A DNA stretch of 64,000 bases from Hippasteria phrygiana (taxonomy: Eukaryota > Echinodermata > Asteroidea > Valvatida > Goniasteridae), in NCBI GenBank assembly GCA_037893225.1, contig JAZGUH010000075.1, positions 620,001 to 684,000 on the forward strand, in the 5' to 3' direction. The position numbers and the translations under genes are program-made. Shown one piece after another: positions 1 through 10,541 of the stretch. How positions within the stretch are numbered: position 1 is the first letter of the stretch; each line of letters begins with the position of its first letter. Under the pieces are notes generated by a model, which was not told the origin of the DNA, did no database searches, and saw only the letters and a program-made list of their open reading frames with translations.

Positions 1-17
1 GCGTGGAAAGTAGTATA

Positions 18-148
18 ATTAAGTGGCGGCCGCCAGATAATTATGTGGCAGCCGCCACATATTAAGTGGCGGCCGCCAGATAATTAAGTGGAGGCCGCCA
101 GATAATTAAGTGGCGGCCGCCAGATAATTAAGTGGCGGCCGCCAGATA
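18..148. repeat. 22-bp GC-rich minisatellite
   Basis: About six head-to-tail copies of a 22-bp unit with core AGTGGCGGCCGCCAGATAA, joined by short TAATT spacers. The inner GGCGGCCGCC is itself palindromic, so each unit can form a small hairpin. The second unit is diverged. No coding role is visible. Confidence 0.9.
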
Positions 149-289
149 AACGGTACAAAAAAATGTTTTCGCGCGTTTGCAAAACATATATTCATCCCTT
201 TTCAGTGGCACTATCCGGCTTCCGTACCCATTCGACCTATCGCATGTATAAAAAACGGAATGTATAAACAACGGAAAACAATTGACAGT

Positions 290-904
290 ACAAAAACTTT
301 AAATGCACCGGTGTGTTGTCAGGCATAGGAACATAGTGTGCATATTTGCATTTATGTACACAGCCTACATGGTAACCAGACTTTTGTATCATAAACAGCG
401 CCCCCGTGTCATATTGTCTCCAGCACCCCCCCCCCCCCCCCCCCCCCCCCTTTCGAATTTCTTTGGCCGGCCGGGATTTTGGTCACCCCACCCCACGTGG
501 TATCCCCCATACCCCGCTCGCCGACACGGATTTAAGCCACTGCTGTGAACTATTCATTACAAACAGTTCCTTTGCCCAACTCTTGAGCCAACCTTCACAT
601 CTACACTCCCGATCCCGTCCTGCCACATTAATTTAAGAAAATGAAGAAAAAAAGCAGTAAAAAAGGGAAATTGCTCTAATTTCCGAATGCTGTTTTGTTT
701 TAACGTTTGCGCTAAGTTTATCGTTTGAATATTTTGTCTTGTAATATTTCTCTCATTGGTGATCCTCTGTTCTTTTGTACACTACTGAACAATTATATAA
801 TCAGACATTTTAACATTTCAAGCCAGATGTGTGCCTTATTGTTTTGTATTGTACACTGTAGCGCATGTTCATGCTTAGTTAAGCACCATAGAATGTGAGG
901 TGAT
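290..904 (+). repeat. Dispersed repeat C, copy 1
   Basis: This segment matches 8748-8780 plus 14719-15626 (copy 2) in the same order, from ACTTTAAATGCACCG to AATGTGAGGTGAT. Copy 1 lacks the element A insertion found in copy 2, so it gives the empty site (GGCATAGG). It holds about 250 bp (roughly 571-818) that copy 2 lacks. No protein homology is seen. The proline-rich translations come from the poly-C tract at 426-450. Confidence 0.8.
396..542. mobile_element. hAT-like MITE with internal poly-C tract
   Basis: Termini CAGCGCCCCCGTGTC and GACACGG...GCCACTG form imperfect inverted repeats beginning CAGYG, the usual hAT terminus. A 25-nt poly-C run lies at 426-450. A related piece is at 4162-4250 in the opposite orientation. 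No 8-bp target duplication could be found, so the superfamily call rests on termini only. Confidence 0.45.
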
Positions 905-1254
905 TTCCATGTATTACATATTACAACATTAAAACATAGCAAAAGTACAAAATGAGGTGATTATGAGCTGATGTAGTGCACGATCCTAATGATGTGCTGT
1001 TTTTCTTATATTCCACATTGCATATTACATGTGACATCAACTGCTTATACAGATAGGTAGTTTCTCCTGTTTGTTGGAGAATACATTTTGATGAAGCGTT
1101 CTTACGGTTTTCTAGCAACGAAGTAAATATTCCCGCATTAGGTTAGGTATTAGCATTAATAATATATGCCAAACGAGGGGGTTGTGAGTCTTGAATTAGA
1201 CAATCTATCGTTGCCTAACGAAATTACGCACTGTTGGAATTCCACTTTTATGTA
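905..1254. other. Unassigned, no feature seen
   Basis: AT-rich sequence with many stop codons in all frames. No repeat shared with the rest of the window and no splice-flanked open frame was recognised. Confidence 0.5.
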
Positions 1255-1453
1255 CACTGTAAAAACGTTGTGTAAAACATAATTGGGCAACTGTTATTTA
1301 CCCAACATTAGTATTAATTTACCACATTGTTGGTTAATTCAGGTAAAAATGGACCAATTATTGGGAAGAATTTGTCCAAGATTTTCGGTTGTTGATATGT
1401 TGCCCAACACTGGGCAAAATATCAACCCATTTTGACGAACATTTTTTTGAGTG
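1255..1453. mobile_element. 199-bp MITE, CACTG/TA type, related to element A
   Basis: The left end CACTGTAAAAACGTTG and the right end reading inward CACTCAAAAAAATG are flanked on both sides by TA (1253-1254, 1454-1455). The inner sequence repeats TTGGGCAA, TTACCCAAC and TGTTGGTTAA in both orientations. These are the same subterminal words as in element A (8781, 46914). It is non-coding and probably a short non-autonomous relative of A. Confidence 0.75.
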
Positions 1454-1455
1454 TA

Positions 1456-1919
1456 TAGATTGATGTAAACCCGGTTTCGCCATCTTTGTTTCATACGTGT
1501 GTACACAATCCCGCCACTGCACTACGAGCACAACAAAGCATTGTTAATGTTCAAAGTTCACCCTTTCCATCTAATGGTTTATTTCAACAGTCAAACAGGA
1601 GGATTAATACTGATATCTTCTTTACAAAGTACAAACAGTGAGCTTTCAGACTGAAATTATAGAAACCCATATCTTTGCCAAAATTAGATCAAACCTGTAA
1701 CAAAATTTGTTATCATTTGTTAAATTTAACCATGGTTTTAGCAACTGCACCTCACCACATTTTTAGACATACATACTCAATGCACCCAGCTTGCTATATA
1801 TGCGTTATAGGCTTGCTTTTTTAACTGATACCTGTATGTTTGTGTTTATTTTAACAAGTATTAATGTCAAAGAATGAAACTGCTGCAAACTGCTGACTGA
1901 CTGAATGGACCTGAAATAT
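1456..1919. other. Unassigned, no feature seen
   Basis: AT-rich DNA between the MITE and the 3' end of the Penelope element. No repeat or reading frame was recognised. Confidence 0.5.
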
Positions 1920-3597
1920 ACAAATCAAAAAATTAGCTGGCCTGGCGTTTCGAACTTAAGCAAGTTCTTTCTCAAAGGTGAATGACAGAGTACAAGAAAC
2001 AAACATGTAGGGAACACACATGCATGAGGGGGTGGGTGGAGAAACACAAAAGAGGGATGCAAAAGAGCGTGGCAGATAGGCAGTGGGTAAACATCAAAGG
2101 GAGAGGAAAGGACAGCCAGAAAGACAGGAACAAAGAGGTGTGATTAGGGTAAGCATGAAGGAGGGGAGGGATTAAGATGAAGGTTGAAGCTGGGGAAATG
2201 GACAAAGGAGTGTGGTTAGGAAGGGGGGGGGGGAAAGGGGGGGGGGGGTTTGAATAGAAGGTGGTAATAGGGCAAGAAAAGGAACAAAGAGAAGTGGCAA
2301 GAATAAACAGGAAATGGAAAGACAACACCATTTGGCCAAGAGACCCCAAGAGGGTTTTGCCAGGAGGATAATCTGTAAACAAATGACAATGGGGGAAAAA
2401 TTTAAAGTTAATCATTCCCTTCCTGGATGTTGAGACCATGTGGTTGAATAGTCCGAAGACGTTTCATCCAAACTTTCTCTCGGCTGAGGCGAACTGAGTC
2501 CTTGCAGTGGCAAAGTGATTCTATGCCCTGTAGAATCATATCAGAAATGGAATGGTTAGGCAAGTTGAAATGATGACCAACAGGGGTGTCCATTTTCTTG
2601 GTGTTCACAGTCGACCGATGGCCATAGAAACGCTTTTTGAGCGTGTTCTTGGTCTCCCCGACATACTGGATACCACAAACCCTGCAAGAAATGAGATATA
2701 TGACATTAGAGGTGTTGCAAGTGATGTTGCCATTGGTTCTGTGAGTAGTTCCAGATGAATGGCCAGAAAAGGAGTCAGACTCCTGCATGTGAGTCTGGCA
2801 AACAACACACCTGGAATCGCACTTAAAAGTACCATGCTGTATGGGAGGGGATGCAGCCAAGGTGGGGACCTCGGCTCGAACAATCAGGTCTCGTAGATTG
2901 CGGGGGCGCCTATAAGCCAATACTGGGTTGTCAGGGGCGGCACGGGCAAGGCGATCTGAAGTATGAAGGATATGATGGTTGTCGTTAGTTATTTTACGAA
3001 GGGGAGGGAGACTGGGATGAAAGGTGGTGACCAAGGGAATCTTGGGGTCGGCATTAGTGCTAGGCGTCTTTTCCTTGAGAGCCAAATCTCTGGTGATAGA
3101 TTTGGCTCTGGCGATAGCACGTTGAACTTGGCGGGAGCTGTGGCCCCTGGCAACCAAGTTATTCTTCAGTACCTGTACATGATGGGAAAAGTCAGAATTA
3201 TTAGAACAAATCCTTCTGAGTCTGAGTGCCTGGCTGAATGCTATGCCTGTCTTGCAATGCCTGGGGTGACAGCTGGAGGAGTGGAGGTACTGGTGGGTGT
3301 CTGTGGGTTTAGAATACAGATCAGTGGTTACCGAGTTGTCTTCCTTGCGGATGGTGACATCCAGGAAGTTGGTCTGATGCACTGAATACTCTGATGTAAA
3401 CTTGATGGTCCTGTGGAAGGAATTAATGTGATGAATGAAAGTCTCTAGACTGTCCTGATCACTGGTCCAGATGAAAAATACATCGTCAATATATCTCCAC
3501 CATACCCAGGGGCGACATGGTGCTGAGGCAAGCATGCGCTCTTCGAGGTCGCCCATGAAGAGGCATGCAAAGGAGGGGGCCATGCGAGTGCCCATGT
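1920..3597 (-). mobile_element. Penelope-like retroelement, 5'-truncated
   Basis: The element reads on the minus strand: reverse transcriptase C-terminal half, linker, GIY-YIG endonuclease, then a roughly 490-bp 3' tail ending at about 1920. The tail is shared with a second fragment at 41597-41855 at high identity, which fixes the 3' boundary. The 5' part is missing: at 3597 it stops abruptly against an AAGTC satellite. Near the 3' end a small hairpin, GAACTT-GCTT-AAGTTC, precedes GAAACG (about 1940-1970), the position where Penelope elements often carry hammerhead ribozymes. Confidence 0.88.
2408..3595 (-). CDS. Penelope-like RT (C-terminal part) plus GIY-YIG endonuclease, 395 residues, partial
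   Basis: The open frame begins in the RT domain at GTRMAPSFACLFMGDLEE, followed by WRYIDDVFFIW, the catalytic YIDD box of Penelope RTs. The thumb region is near residues 70-200. Residues about 260-395 hold a Cys-rich CDSRCVVC and then the GIY-YIG core VIYLISC.VCGIQYVGETKNTLKKRF, with R and E downstream. That order is diagnostic of endonuclease-positive Penelope elements. The start is a truncation, not a natural start. The first half of the RT, including fingers and palm A, is absent, so the copy cannot be autonomous. The frame is otherwise free of stops, so it is fairly young. Confidence 0.88.
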   Translation of the reverse strand: MGTRMAPSFACLFMGDLEERMLASAPCRPWVWWRYIDDVFFIWTSDQDSLETFIHHINSFHRTIKFTSEYSVHQTNFLDVTIRKEDNSVTTDLYSKPTDTHQYLHSSSCHPRHCKTGIAFSQALRLRRICSNNSDFSHHVQVLKNNLVARGHSSRQVQRAIARAKSITRDLALKEKTPSTNADPKIPLVTTFHPSLPPLRKITNDNHHILHTSDRLARAAPDNPVLAYRRPRNLRDLIVRAEVPTLAASPPIQHGTFKCDSRCVVCQTHMQESDSFSGHSSGTTHRTNGNITCNTSNVIYLISCRVCGIQYVGETKNTLKKRFYGHRSTVNTKKMDTPVGHHFNLPNHSISDMILQGIESLCHCKDSVRLSREKVWMKRLRTIQPHGLNIQEGND

Positions 3598-3602
3598 ATT
3601 AA

Positions 3603-3770
3603 TGTCAGCAAGTCAAATTTATTCAAGTCAAGTCGAGTCACAAGTCATGTTCTTTCAAGTCAAGTCAAGTCCCAAGTCATTTATTTCCCAGGTCAAGTCA
3701 AGTCTCAAGTCAAAAAATTTGCGACTCGAGTCCGATTCAAGTCAAGTCAACAAATCAAGTCAACAAGACT
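3603..3770. repeat. AAGTC pentamer/decamer satellite
   Basis: Irregular tandem array of TCAAG/AAGTCAAGTC words with occasional GAGTC variants. It abuts the truncation point of the Penelope element. It has no coding potential beyond low-complexity Ser/Lys/Gln frames. Confidence 0.85.
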
Positions 3771-3826
3771 GGTTTATGCAAAACAGTATTTTTGTTTAAA
3801 GTGAAGGTGTGGGCATCAGCACTTAC

Positions 3827-3916
3827 CATAGTCGTCATGGCGATGTAGCCCAATATCATAAACACACACAGTGTTGGCAGGGCCAAAAGAACAAGTAGCA
3901 TGGCTATGCTCCTCAT
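3827..3916 (-). CDS. Candidate first coding exon with signal anchor, gene unknown
   Basis: Reading from ATG at 3916, thirty codons give a short basic start (MRS) followed by a continuous hydrophobic stretch, IAMLLVLLALPTLCVFMILG. The frame ends exactly at a consensus splice donor, ATG|GTAAGT (GT at 3825-3826), phase 0. A hydrophobic exon followed by a perfect donor suggests the N-terminus of a secreted or type II membrane protein. The exon at 23744-23834 is built the same way and precedes an NXPE-type exon, so this may be the start of a similar gene. That is inference. No downstream exon is seen; the Penelope element and satellite occupy the position. Confidence 0.45.
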
Positions 3917-4161
3917 CTTGGCCCGTTAGCAAGTCAAAACCTCAGCGATGACGAGAGAATATTTTTTCGGTAAAAAATAATACCTTCTGCGATTTGTACG
4001 TCAAACAGCTCCGTGCGCGCGTACGGTCATTGTCCGTGCTGCAAACATGTATGCCAGGCAGGATACCAGCGGATAGGATCCGTGCATACAACGGTTGGTG
4101 CCGTGGACTGTTTCCGAATTAATCATCCATTTACTTACCCCAAGTATCAATACAGGTCATG

Positions 4162-4250
4162 CAGTGGCGTAAATCCGTGTCGGCGAGTGGGGGATGTGTG
4201 GTAACCAAAATCCCTTCCGGCCGGCCAAAGAAATTCGAAGGGGGTGGGGG
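4162..4250 (-). mobile_element. hAT-like MITE fragment
   Basis: Begins CAGTGGCGTAAATCCGTGTC and runs into CGGCCGGCCAAAGAAATTCG, matching the right half of the element at 396-542 in reverse orientation. It is cut off at 4250, where the tail of the LINE begins, so the LINE probably landed in it. Confidence 0.55.
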
Positions 4251-4616
4251 ATGAATGAATGAATGAATGAATTTATTTCACCACATTGTAAAGTACGTAC
4301 AAATATAATCGAAAAATATATAACCATTATGGCAAACAATACAATGGGTAGGATACCGGTGAGCAAATAATTAATATCAAAGCCGGTCTCCTAGGGAGGT
4401 CAGACTCCTTAGGAGGTCAAACTCCTTGGGAGGTCAGATGTCAGTATAAATGAAACTACATTAATTAATCATTAATAAGAAAAGCAATAGACAACAAAAT
4501 TATTACACAAACATTAAACAATACATAAAATATCACTGGTGCATATCCGACAATGCTGTAATGAGGAGAGGTATAAATAGAAAAGATATGATAGATACAA
4601 TAACAGGCTCAATAAA

Positions 4617-6149
4617 TTAGAGGAATTTCTTCAGTAATTTTTTTAAAGTTCTAGAATCGTTTGTTGCTTTTATGTTGTTAGGTAATCTGTTCGAATAGGA
4701 TACTCCAAGGAAATTTACAGATGATCTTCCTATGTTTCCTGAAATGTTAACTGGGTAAACTAGATTAGAGTGACGGGTGTTGTAGTTGTGTAAAGAACAA
4801 TTAAATATAGAGTAATTCATAAAAACTTCAGAAGGATTGTTAAAGACACAATTATGTACAAAACACAAAACTGTATATTTATACAGGTCAGCTACTTTAA
4901 ATAAGCCCAGCTCTCTGTGGATAATTTCAGTACTGTAACGGTGGGGTAAATTAAACAGATATTTAATAAGCTGATTTTGCAGTATCTGTAGCTTATGTAA
5001 CAGTTTGTTAGAACAGCTACCGAAAACCTCAATTCCATATTGTAAACGGGAAACAATACAATTGAAAAACACTTGTCTTTTTAAGTAAGAAGGCAATATA
5101 TTTCTAATGTATTTAAAGGCTCCAAAATGGCCTCTAAGTTTAAGACACAGAGTATTGATGTGGGTATCCCAATTAAGTTTATCATCAATAATAAGACCAA
5201 GATAAGTGACTTCAGATGTTCTCCTGATAATATCATTGTCAATTTGAAGCGAGTTTAAACAATCTGGCACTTTCTTATTTTTTGGAGTATACACACATAT
5301 GTTAGATTTTCCCATACTCAGAGTCAATTTATTTCTGTTAAACCACTGAACCAGGTCCCCTAGCTGTTTCTGGGCAACCCTTTTTAATTCAAGAGGATCT
5401 TTACCGTGAATAAACAAAGCTGTGTCATCAGCAAAGAGTCTAATATTCATATCAGAATTAGCAGTGTGGATGTCATTGATATAAAGTAGAAAAAGCAGAG
5501 GGCCACGTACAGAGCCTTGTGGTACACCGTAATTAATTACCATTTTATCTGATTCTGTATCGTTTACATAGACAAATTGTTTTCTCTCACTAAGGTAACT
5601 TGACAATAATTTGTGGGCCACACCCCTAATACCATATCTAAACAGTTTGTTCATTAAGAGGTCATGGTTCACCGTATCAAACGCTTTGGTTAGATCTAAA
5701 TAAACACCCATTACAAAGTCACCAGTGTCTACACAAATCTTATTATAATCAATAATTTCAATGAGGGCCATTGTAGTCGACATTTTTTTCCGAAAACCAA
5801 ACTGATATTTGTACAGGATCTCGTGTTTGGTAATAAAAGACAACAACTGAGCATGGATGATTTTTTCAAATTTTTTGTTAAAACAGGATAGAAGACTTAT
5901 TGGTCTGTAATTTGTAGGGTTTGTTTTATCCTTCTTATTCTTGAAGATAGGAACAACTTTTGATAGCTTCAAGCAATCTGGATAACAACCAATTGATATT
6001 GAACGGTTAAAAAGGTATGACAATGGAATGGCCAGGGTTTCAGCATTGGGTCCCAGGACCTTAGGAGGTATGCCATCTGGCCCGGCAGCCTTTTTGTTGT
6101 TTAAATTACCAATTTCTTTGACGACATCAATGGGTATAACAGGTCTCAA
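4617..6149 (-). CDS. LINE reverse transcriptase, 510+ residues (part of broken ORF2)
   Basis: RT motifs appear in order: KAAGPDGIPPKVL, PTNYRPISLL, QFGFRKKMSTTMAL, GVYLDLTKAFDTVNH (palm A), GVPQGSVRGPLLFLLYIND, and the catalytic FADDTALF. After these comes a CR1/Jockey-type thumb and C-terminal tail ending in a stop at 4617. The frame stays open upstream to about 6330, so the Met at 6149 is internal. Residues before it resemble the usual spacer (DIANNFNTYF). This domain would copy element RNA by target-primed reverse transcription. The RT part shows no internal stop, so decay is recent. Confidence 0.9.
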   Translation of the reverse strand: MRPVIPIDVVKEIGNLNNKKAAGPDGIPPKVLGPNAETLAIPLSYLFNRSISIGCYPDCLKLSKVVPIFKNKKDKTNPTNYRPISLLSCFNKKFEKIIHAQLLSFITKHEILYKYQFGFRKKMSTTMALIEIIDYNKICVDTGDFVMGVYLDLTKAFDTVNHDLLMNKLFRYGIRGVAHKLLSSYLSERKQFVYVNDTESDKMVINYGVPQGSVRGPLLFLLYINDIHTANSDMNIRLFADDTALFIHGKDPLELKRVAQKQLGDLVQWFNRNKLTLSMGKSNICVYTPKNKKVPDCLNSLQIDNDIIRRTSEVTYLGLIIDDKLNWDTHINTLCLKLRGHFGAFKYIRNILPSYLKRQVFFNCIVSRLQYGIEVFGSCSNKLLHKLQILQNQLIKYLFNLPHRYSTEIIHRELGLFKVADLYKYTVLCFVHNCVFNNPSEVFMNYSIFNCSLHNYNTRHSNLVYPVNISGNIGRSSVNFLGVSYSNRLPNNIKATNDSRTLKKLLKKFL

Positions 6150-6339
6150 AAAGATGGTCTCCTGAATACTAAAACCTAGGCCATTGTTACTGGTAGTACA
6201 GTTGTTTACATGAATTATGTCTGCTAGTTTGGCTGCTATCTGACAGAAATACGTATTAAAATTATTAGCAATGTCCCTGTTATTAGTAATAATATCATTA
6301 TCAATGTTAAGGGTAGGGATATTAGTCTATTAGGGATAC

Positions 6340-6607
6340 TAGGGAGACATTTAGTAGTTCATAATCATCACTTAGGGAGACAAGGGTACTTAGGGAGACA
6401 TTTTCATGTCTCCCTAAGTACCCAGCCCCCTTAAGGAGTGAGAATTTTACCGTCGGAAGTGAGTTATATCGATAGAGAATGGTCCAAAACATTAGTATAC
6501 CAAAATTTGTGGGGGTAGGATAGGGGATATTTGGGTTAGGTTACATCAAAGTCGGAAAAAAGTTGTCCACAAGTCTATGGGAATGTTTTCCAACTGTCCC
6601 ATCTAGG
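6340..6607. other. Insertion in the LINE with a 40-nt perfect hairpin
   Basis: LINE-coding similarity stops near 6330 and resumes near 6608. Between them lies non-LINE DNA rich in CTAGGGAGACA words. 6384-6400 (GGGTACTTAGGGAGACA) and 6407-6423 are perfect 17-nt inverted repeats around a 6-nt loop. The insertion boundaries and any target duplication are unclear. The identity of the insert is unknown. Confidence 0.55.
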
Positions 6608-7798
6608 GTTATTATTATTCCTATTAGTTTTCATCTTGCTTGGATTAATGATACTACCTACTTTCTGCCAGAGGTTAAAGGTAGCTTTACGTTTATCCTG
6701 AAAGATCTTACAATAATACTCGGTTTTTGCCCGCCCTTTACATTTTTCATATAAAGTAGCATATCTCTTATACTTTGTTTTATTGGTTGTGGTAGGGTTT
6801 TTAAAAAGGCGATTTTTGTGGATTGAGCATATTTTAAGGCCTTTGGAGATCCAAGATTTATCTTAAGCTCTTTTATGCGATAACTTGACCAAGGGAAAAG
6901 CTTTATTATACATGACTGAAATTTTGGATGAAAACTTATCAAAAGCTTGGTTAACTTCTGAACAGTCTTTGATTGACTCCCATGATTCATTTTGCACGAA
7001 ACGAGAAAATTTGGCATGTTTTTTAGAACTGTAAATTCTAACATAAATCCTGTCATTGTAGAATAACTCGTTGGTTTTTAAATGAATAAAAACAGGCAAA
7101 TGGTCTGTAATTCCTACTATACTGTAAATATACCAGAAGTAATGTTTGTCACGGTGTTTGTTTGGCAGTCGAACGTATATGTGATCTAATAAAGTTGCAC
7201 AGTGATCAGTGATACGAGTTGGATATACAATACAGGAAATCAGGTTGTGACTCAGCATGTTGTTAAGCCAATCATGATTCTTGGGACAATTATATTTGAT
7301 TAGGTCAATGTTAAAATCACCACCAATGATAAGACCATAATTAACGTTGAATTTATTGAGTATGTTACTGAATGTTTCATTAAAGTGGTCAATGTTTCCA
7401 CCAGGGTGACGGTACACTACTCCAATAACATACTTGGTCTTATGAAAGTCAATTTCATACCACATGTGTTCAAATTTACATGTATCAGTAATACAATTAC
7501 ATGATAATGTTTCATGTATCTCTATTTCTGCAACACTACACAGTGACTTTTTAATGAACATTCCAACACCACCTTTAGTACAATTTTGAGGGTATTTGTA
7601 GTCATATGTATAATCTGGTAACAAATTAACCATTCTGTCGTTATTAATGCTACCAATTACTGACAACAGGATAACATCAAAGTTACAATGGATTGAACTG
7701 AGGAACATTTTCATTTCATTGCCATTGGCCGGTAAGCTTCTGATATTAAAATGGATTACCTTAATGGAACTGGAGACAATAATACTTTTGGTCGCTGT
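6608..7798 (-). pseudogene. LINE APE endonuclease and linker, one in-frame stop
   Basis: The frame starts near 7798 and reads VIHFNIRSLPANGNEM, the first APE motif. GGVGMFIKK, then VVYRHPGG, the catalytic GGDFNID, DHIYV and GITDHLPVFIHL follow in family order. Reading continues through TAA at 6863-6865 in the same frame into a linker (DKSWISKGLKICSIHKNR ... FNLWQKV), which leads to the RT after the 270-bp insertion. The nuclease nicks target DNA to prime reverse transcription. The premature stop separates endonuclease from RT, so this copy is dead. Confidence 0.85.
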
Positions 7799-7913
7799 TT
7801 ATATTACAAAGGTTCACTGTTTGTATTCCGCTTTAAAAAAAAATATGTGACTGTTGGGAAGTTACAAGATAACCTCAAAAATCTGCATTTTTTTGTTTCT
7901 CACCACACAAATC

Positions 7914-7965
7914 GGGGGGGGGGGGGGGGGGGGGGGTGATCCAATGGCCCACCCCCCCCCCCCCC
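7914..7965. repeat. Poly-G / poly-C pair
   Basis: A 23-nt G run (7914-7936) and a 14-nt C run (7952-7965) are separated by 15 nt, so the region can fold as a G:C hairpin. Similar opposed tracts occur at 10542-10632 and about 36060-36145 inside piggyBac copies. Short frames with Gly or Pro runs here are artefacts. Confidence 0.85.
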
Positions 7966-7966
7966 G

Positions 7967-8350
7967 GTCAAAATGTACATGTACTATATATGTTCGAGGA
8001 CAAGAGAAAAATGACAATACAAAGGAATCTTTCTTGTCCTCGGGAGTCGGTCTTTTGTTGAAATTGGTCCTCGGACGTAAAAATACATGCTTAGTGTATG
8101 GGGTTGTGACATAGGGGAATCTGAAAAAGACACAGACAGACAACGCACATTTTTTGAGCAAATGAGAACCGTGCAGTGACGCCATTTTTTGGGATGAAAA
8201 CCTCAGAGAGTAACTCTGGAGGGAAATTGCGTGGAGAAAACTCACGAAATCAGGTACCGTAAACCCAATCCACATGTTGGCCCCGGGTGGGAGTCGAACC
8301 AGAGCCATAACGATGGAAGGCCAGGAAAGTAACGCTACGCCAACCTGATC
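7967..8350 (-). mobile_element. tRNA-derived SINE
   Basis: The minus strand from about 8350 starts GATCAGGTTGGCGTAGCG (A-box-like) and about 45 nt later has GGTTCGACTCCC (B box), i.e. a tRNA-related head at 8281-8350. A body of about 300 bp with TTTACGGTACCTGATTTC follows. This is the architecture of a pol III SINE. No A-tail was resolved because the 3' side runs into the poly-C/G pair. The cloverleaf is not intact enough to call a functional tRNA. Confidence 0.65.
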
Positions 8351-8747
8351 GATGGTTAATAAAGTAATTTTTACATATTACTTTTAATTAATTCCAAAAT
8401 TTCATTTTTAGAAATTGTAAAATGTAACTGCTGTAAGACTACTACATGAAATTGCTTTACAACGTGAAATCGCAATTTTGTTTGCAGATATGTGTTTGTA
8501 GATGCATGAAGAAACTTCACAGAAAAAAACCGATAGGAATTTCACTATTGCACACCGTCACTTGGGGTTAAATATTATTAACAACATCAAATACATCGCC
8601 ATCCCCGTTAAATATTAACATTATAGGGGAACCTGGTCTGGAATAGTTTTTAACTCAACCTTTGTACATTCATTTTGACCCACTTATCAGCTATGGTACC
8701 GTACTGTGATATTTCTTTTGTATTTGAATCGATAGTGGCTATACACA
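8351..8747. other. Unassigned, no feature seen
   Basis: AT-rich DNA between the SINE and repeat C copy 2, without recognisable frames or repeats. Confidence 0.5.
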
Positions 8748-10541
8748 AACTTTAAATGCACCGTTGTGTTGTCAGGCATACACTGTAAAAACGTTGGGCA
8801 AGGAAAAGTTGGGTAAATAATTATGATTTACCCAGAGGTTGGTAATTTTTATTACAAATATTGGTCATTTTCCAAAGATTTTACCGAACACCAGGTGCTC
8901 TAAATTGTTGAAATACGTTTGAAAAAACAATGTGTAAAATTTGACCAGATGTTTCATAACTCAATTACCCCAACTGAGTTGGTCAATTTTTGTTTGTCAG
9001 TTTGGGCAACAGTTTACCCAACAAAATGACCAACCTATAGGGCCTAAGGGAACAACAGTTACCTTTTCACTGCTCTGTTTGTGTCAAACGTTTGGTCACG
9101 AGGGGATCTAAAATGTGACAAATTAGGAAAAACTAAGCTAACAATGGATTTAACCTGTCAAAATCTACGTGCAGAAACTATAGGCAGGCTCGCTGGTTAG
9201 CGTTTCAAGCAGGAAAACCCCACATTGTTTCGTTCATTATCCCTTTCAATACCAAGGCATATTTTGTGACTGTGCTCTGGATACCACACTCATGTACATG
9301 ACATGTCCAGTTCTTTACCAGACACTTTTGGCCAAGTTTTAGTGTATAGCGCCCTCACAAGGCATTGTAATGAAAGGCTATTCTTCTTTGAAGTGTTGTG
9401 GAATCCTGAGGTTCATTGAGAAACAGCACCCCAACCTAACTAATTGAATGAGAACTAAAATATTGCTCTTTGAAAAGAGATTTATTTTGAGGGGTGGTTC
9501 ATAAATCCCCAACTCTTAAGGATTGTTGTGATAATTGCACAAACTTGAACAAATTAGTAACGTTTGGATGCAGTTAAGAGGGCATTTCTCAAACCCTGGC
9601 TTGGGCTCGGGCTTCACGTAATTTTGTCCCCAGATTAGGCAAGATCTTGAATAGTTTTGGCTACATGTACATGTACAAATGTATATAAACGTTTGATGTT
9701 TTTAATGCAAGCAACAAGCAACATTTATTTCCTCTTCATGGTAATTCACAACAGATATAAAAGAATACAAATAAGAAAATCAAGTCAAGAAGATCTTAAA
9801 GAGGCAAAACCTAAAAAGCGACAGCTTGTGTAAGGCATACCAGACATAACAAAACACATTAAAAAAAAAAAGTAAAGATTTAGAAACATAAGTTATACAG
9901 TGTACACAAAGCAACTATAATACGCGTCGCTAGCGCTGATTTGACCAGCAATGAAAATCTATACAATGTGTCAAATCGAGCTAACTCCCTATAGCTGCCC
10001 ATCTCCGTTATAAGCCATGAACAAAATTGTGAAAAAATAATCTTTTAGAATGTCAATGTATTACGGATCTGACAAATTCGAAGGGTCGATCAGAGTTCAG
10101 GAGACTGCAAAAATACAGGTCTACCTAGACAAGTACATGTAAAAAAAATAGTGTGCATTTTAGGTTTTTTTTCCCATTTTCACTCAAATTGGTAATTTTT
10201 TAAGGAAACGGTTGTTTAGGAAGATTATTTATTCATGATTATTTTGGTACCTTCCCCATTTATTATAATTATTAGTTGCAATTTTGCGTCAATCGTAAGA
10301 TGTGTAATTTCTGATCAATGTTTTGCGTGTGCAGTCAATACGACATGAAATGTGTGCACAGGCAGGCGCAACATTGTGGAATTATGAACTACATGTATGC
10401 TCAATTGTTAACCTCGCTGACCAATTATTTTGACTTCCTAGCTTTGTGATTTTTAGCATGCTTCGCACGATGGTCAATGCTGAATCAATTTTCAGCGGGC
10501 GCTGTGCACCAATGCAGGGTATAAATGCTGTGTATGCAGCT

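Larger units (their letters stand above)
4251..7798 (-). mobile_element. CR1/Jockey-group non-LTR retrotransposon, nearly complete ORF2
   Basis: Order on the minus strand: APE-type endonuclease, linker, reverse transcriptase, about 350-bp 3' UTR, and a (TTCA)n tail at 4252-4275. A simple-repeat tail in place of poly-A is typical of CR1/L2-like elements. A stop at 7799-7801 lies just upstream of the endonuclease start, so ORF1 and the 5' UTR are absent (5' truncation). Damage seen: one in-frame TAA at 6863-6865 and an insertion of about 270 bp near 6340-6607. Confidence 0.88.

Noticed and set aside
18..148. CRISPR array from regular repeats
   Set aside because: Units are contiguous without unique spacers, and the context is eukaryotic.
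303..636. Proline-rich small proteins over the poly-C run
   Set aside because: The frame exists only because CCC codons cannot form stops. The sequence is a repeated MITE.
1972..2439. 155-residue hydrophobic protein in the Penelope tail
   Set aside because: It lies in the non-coding 3' tail of the element. The same DNA occurs as a tail-only fragment at 41.6 kb with the frame not kept.
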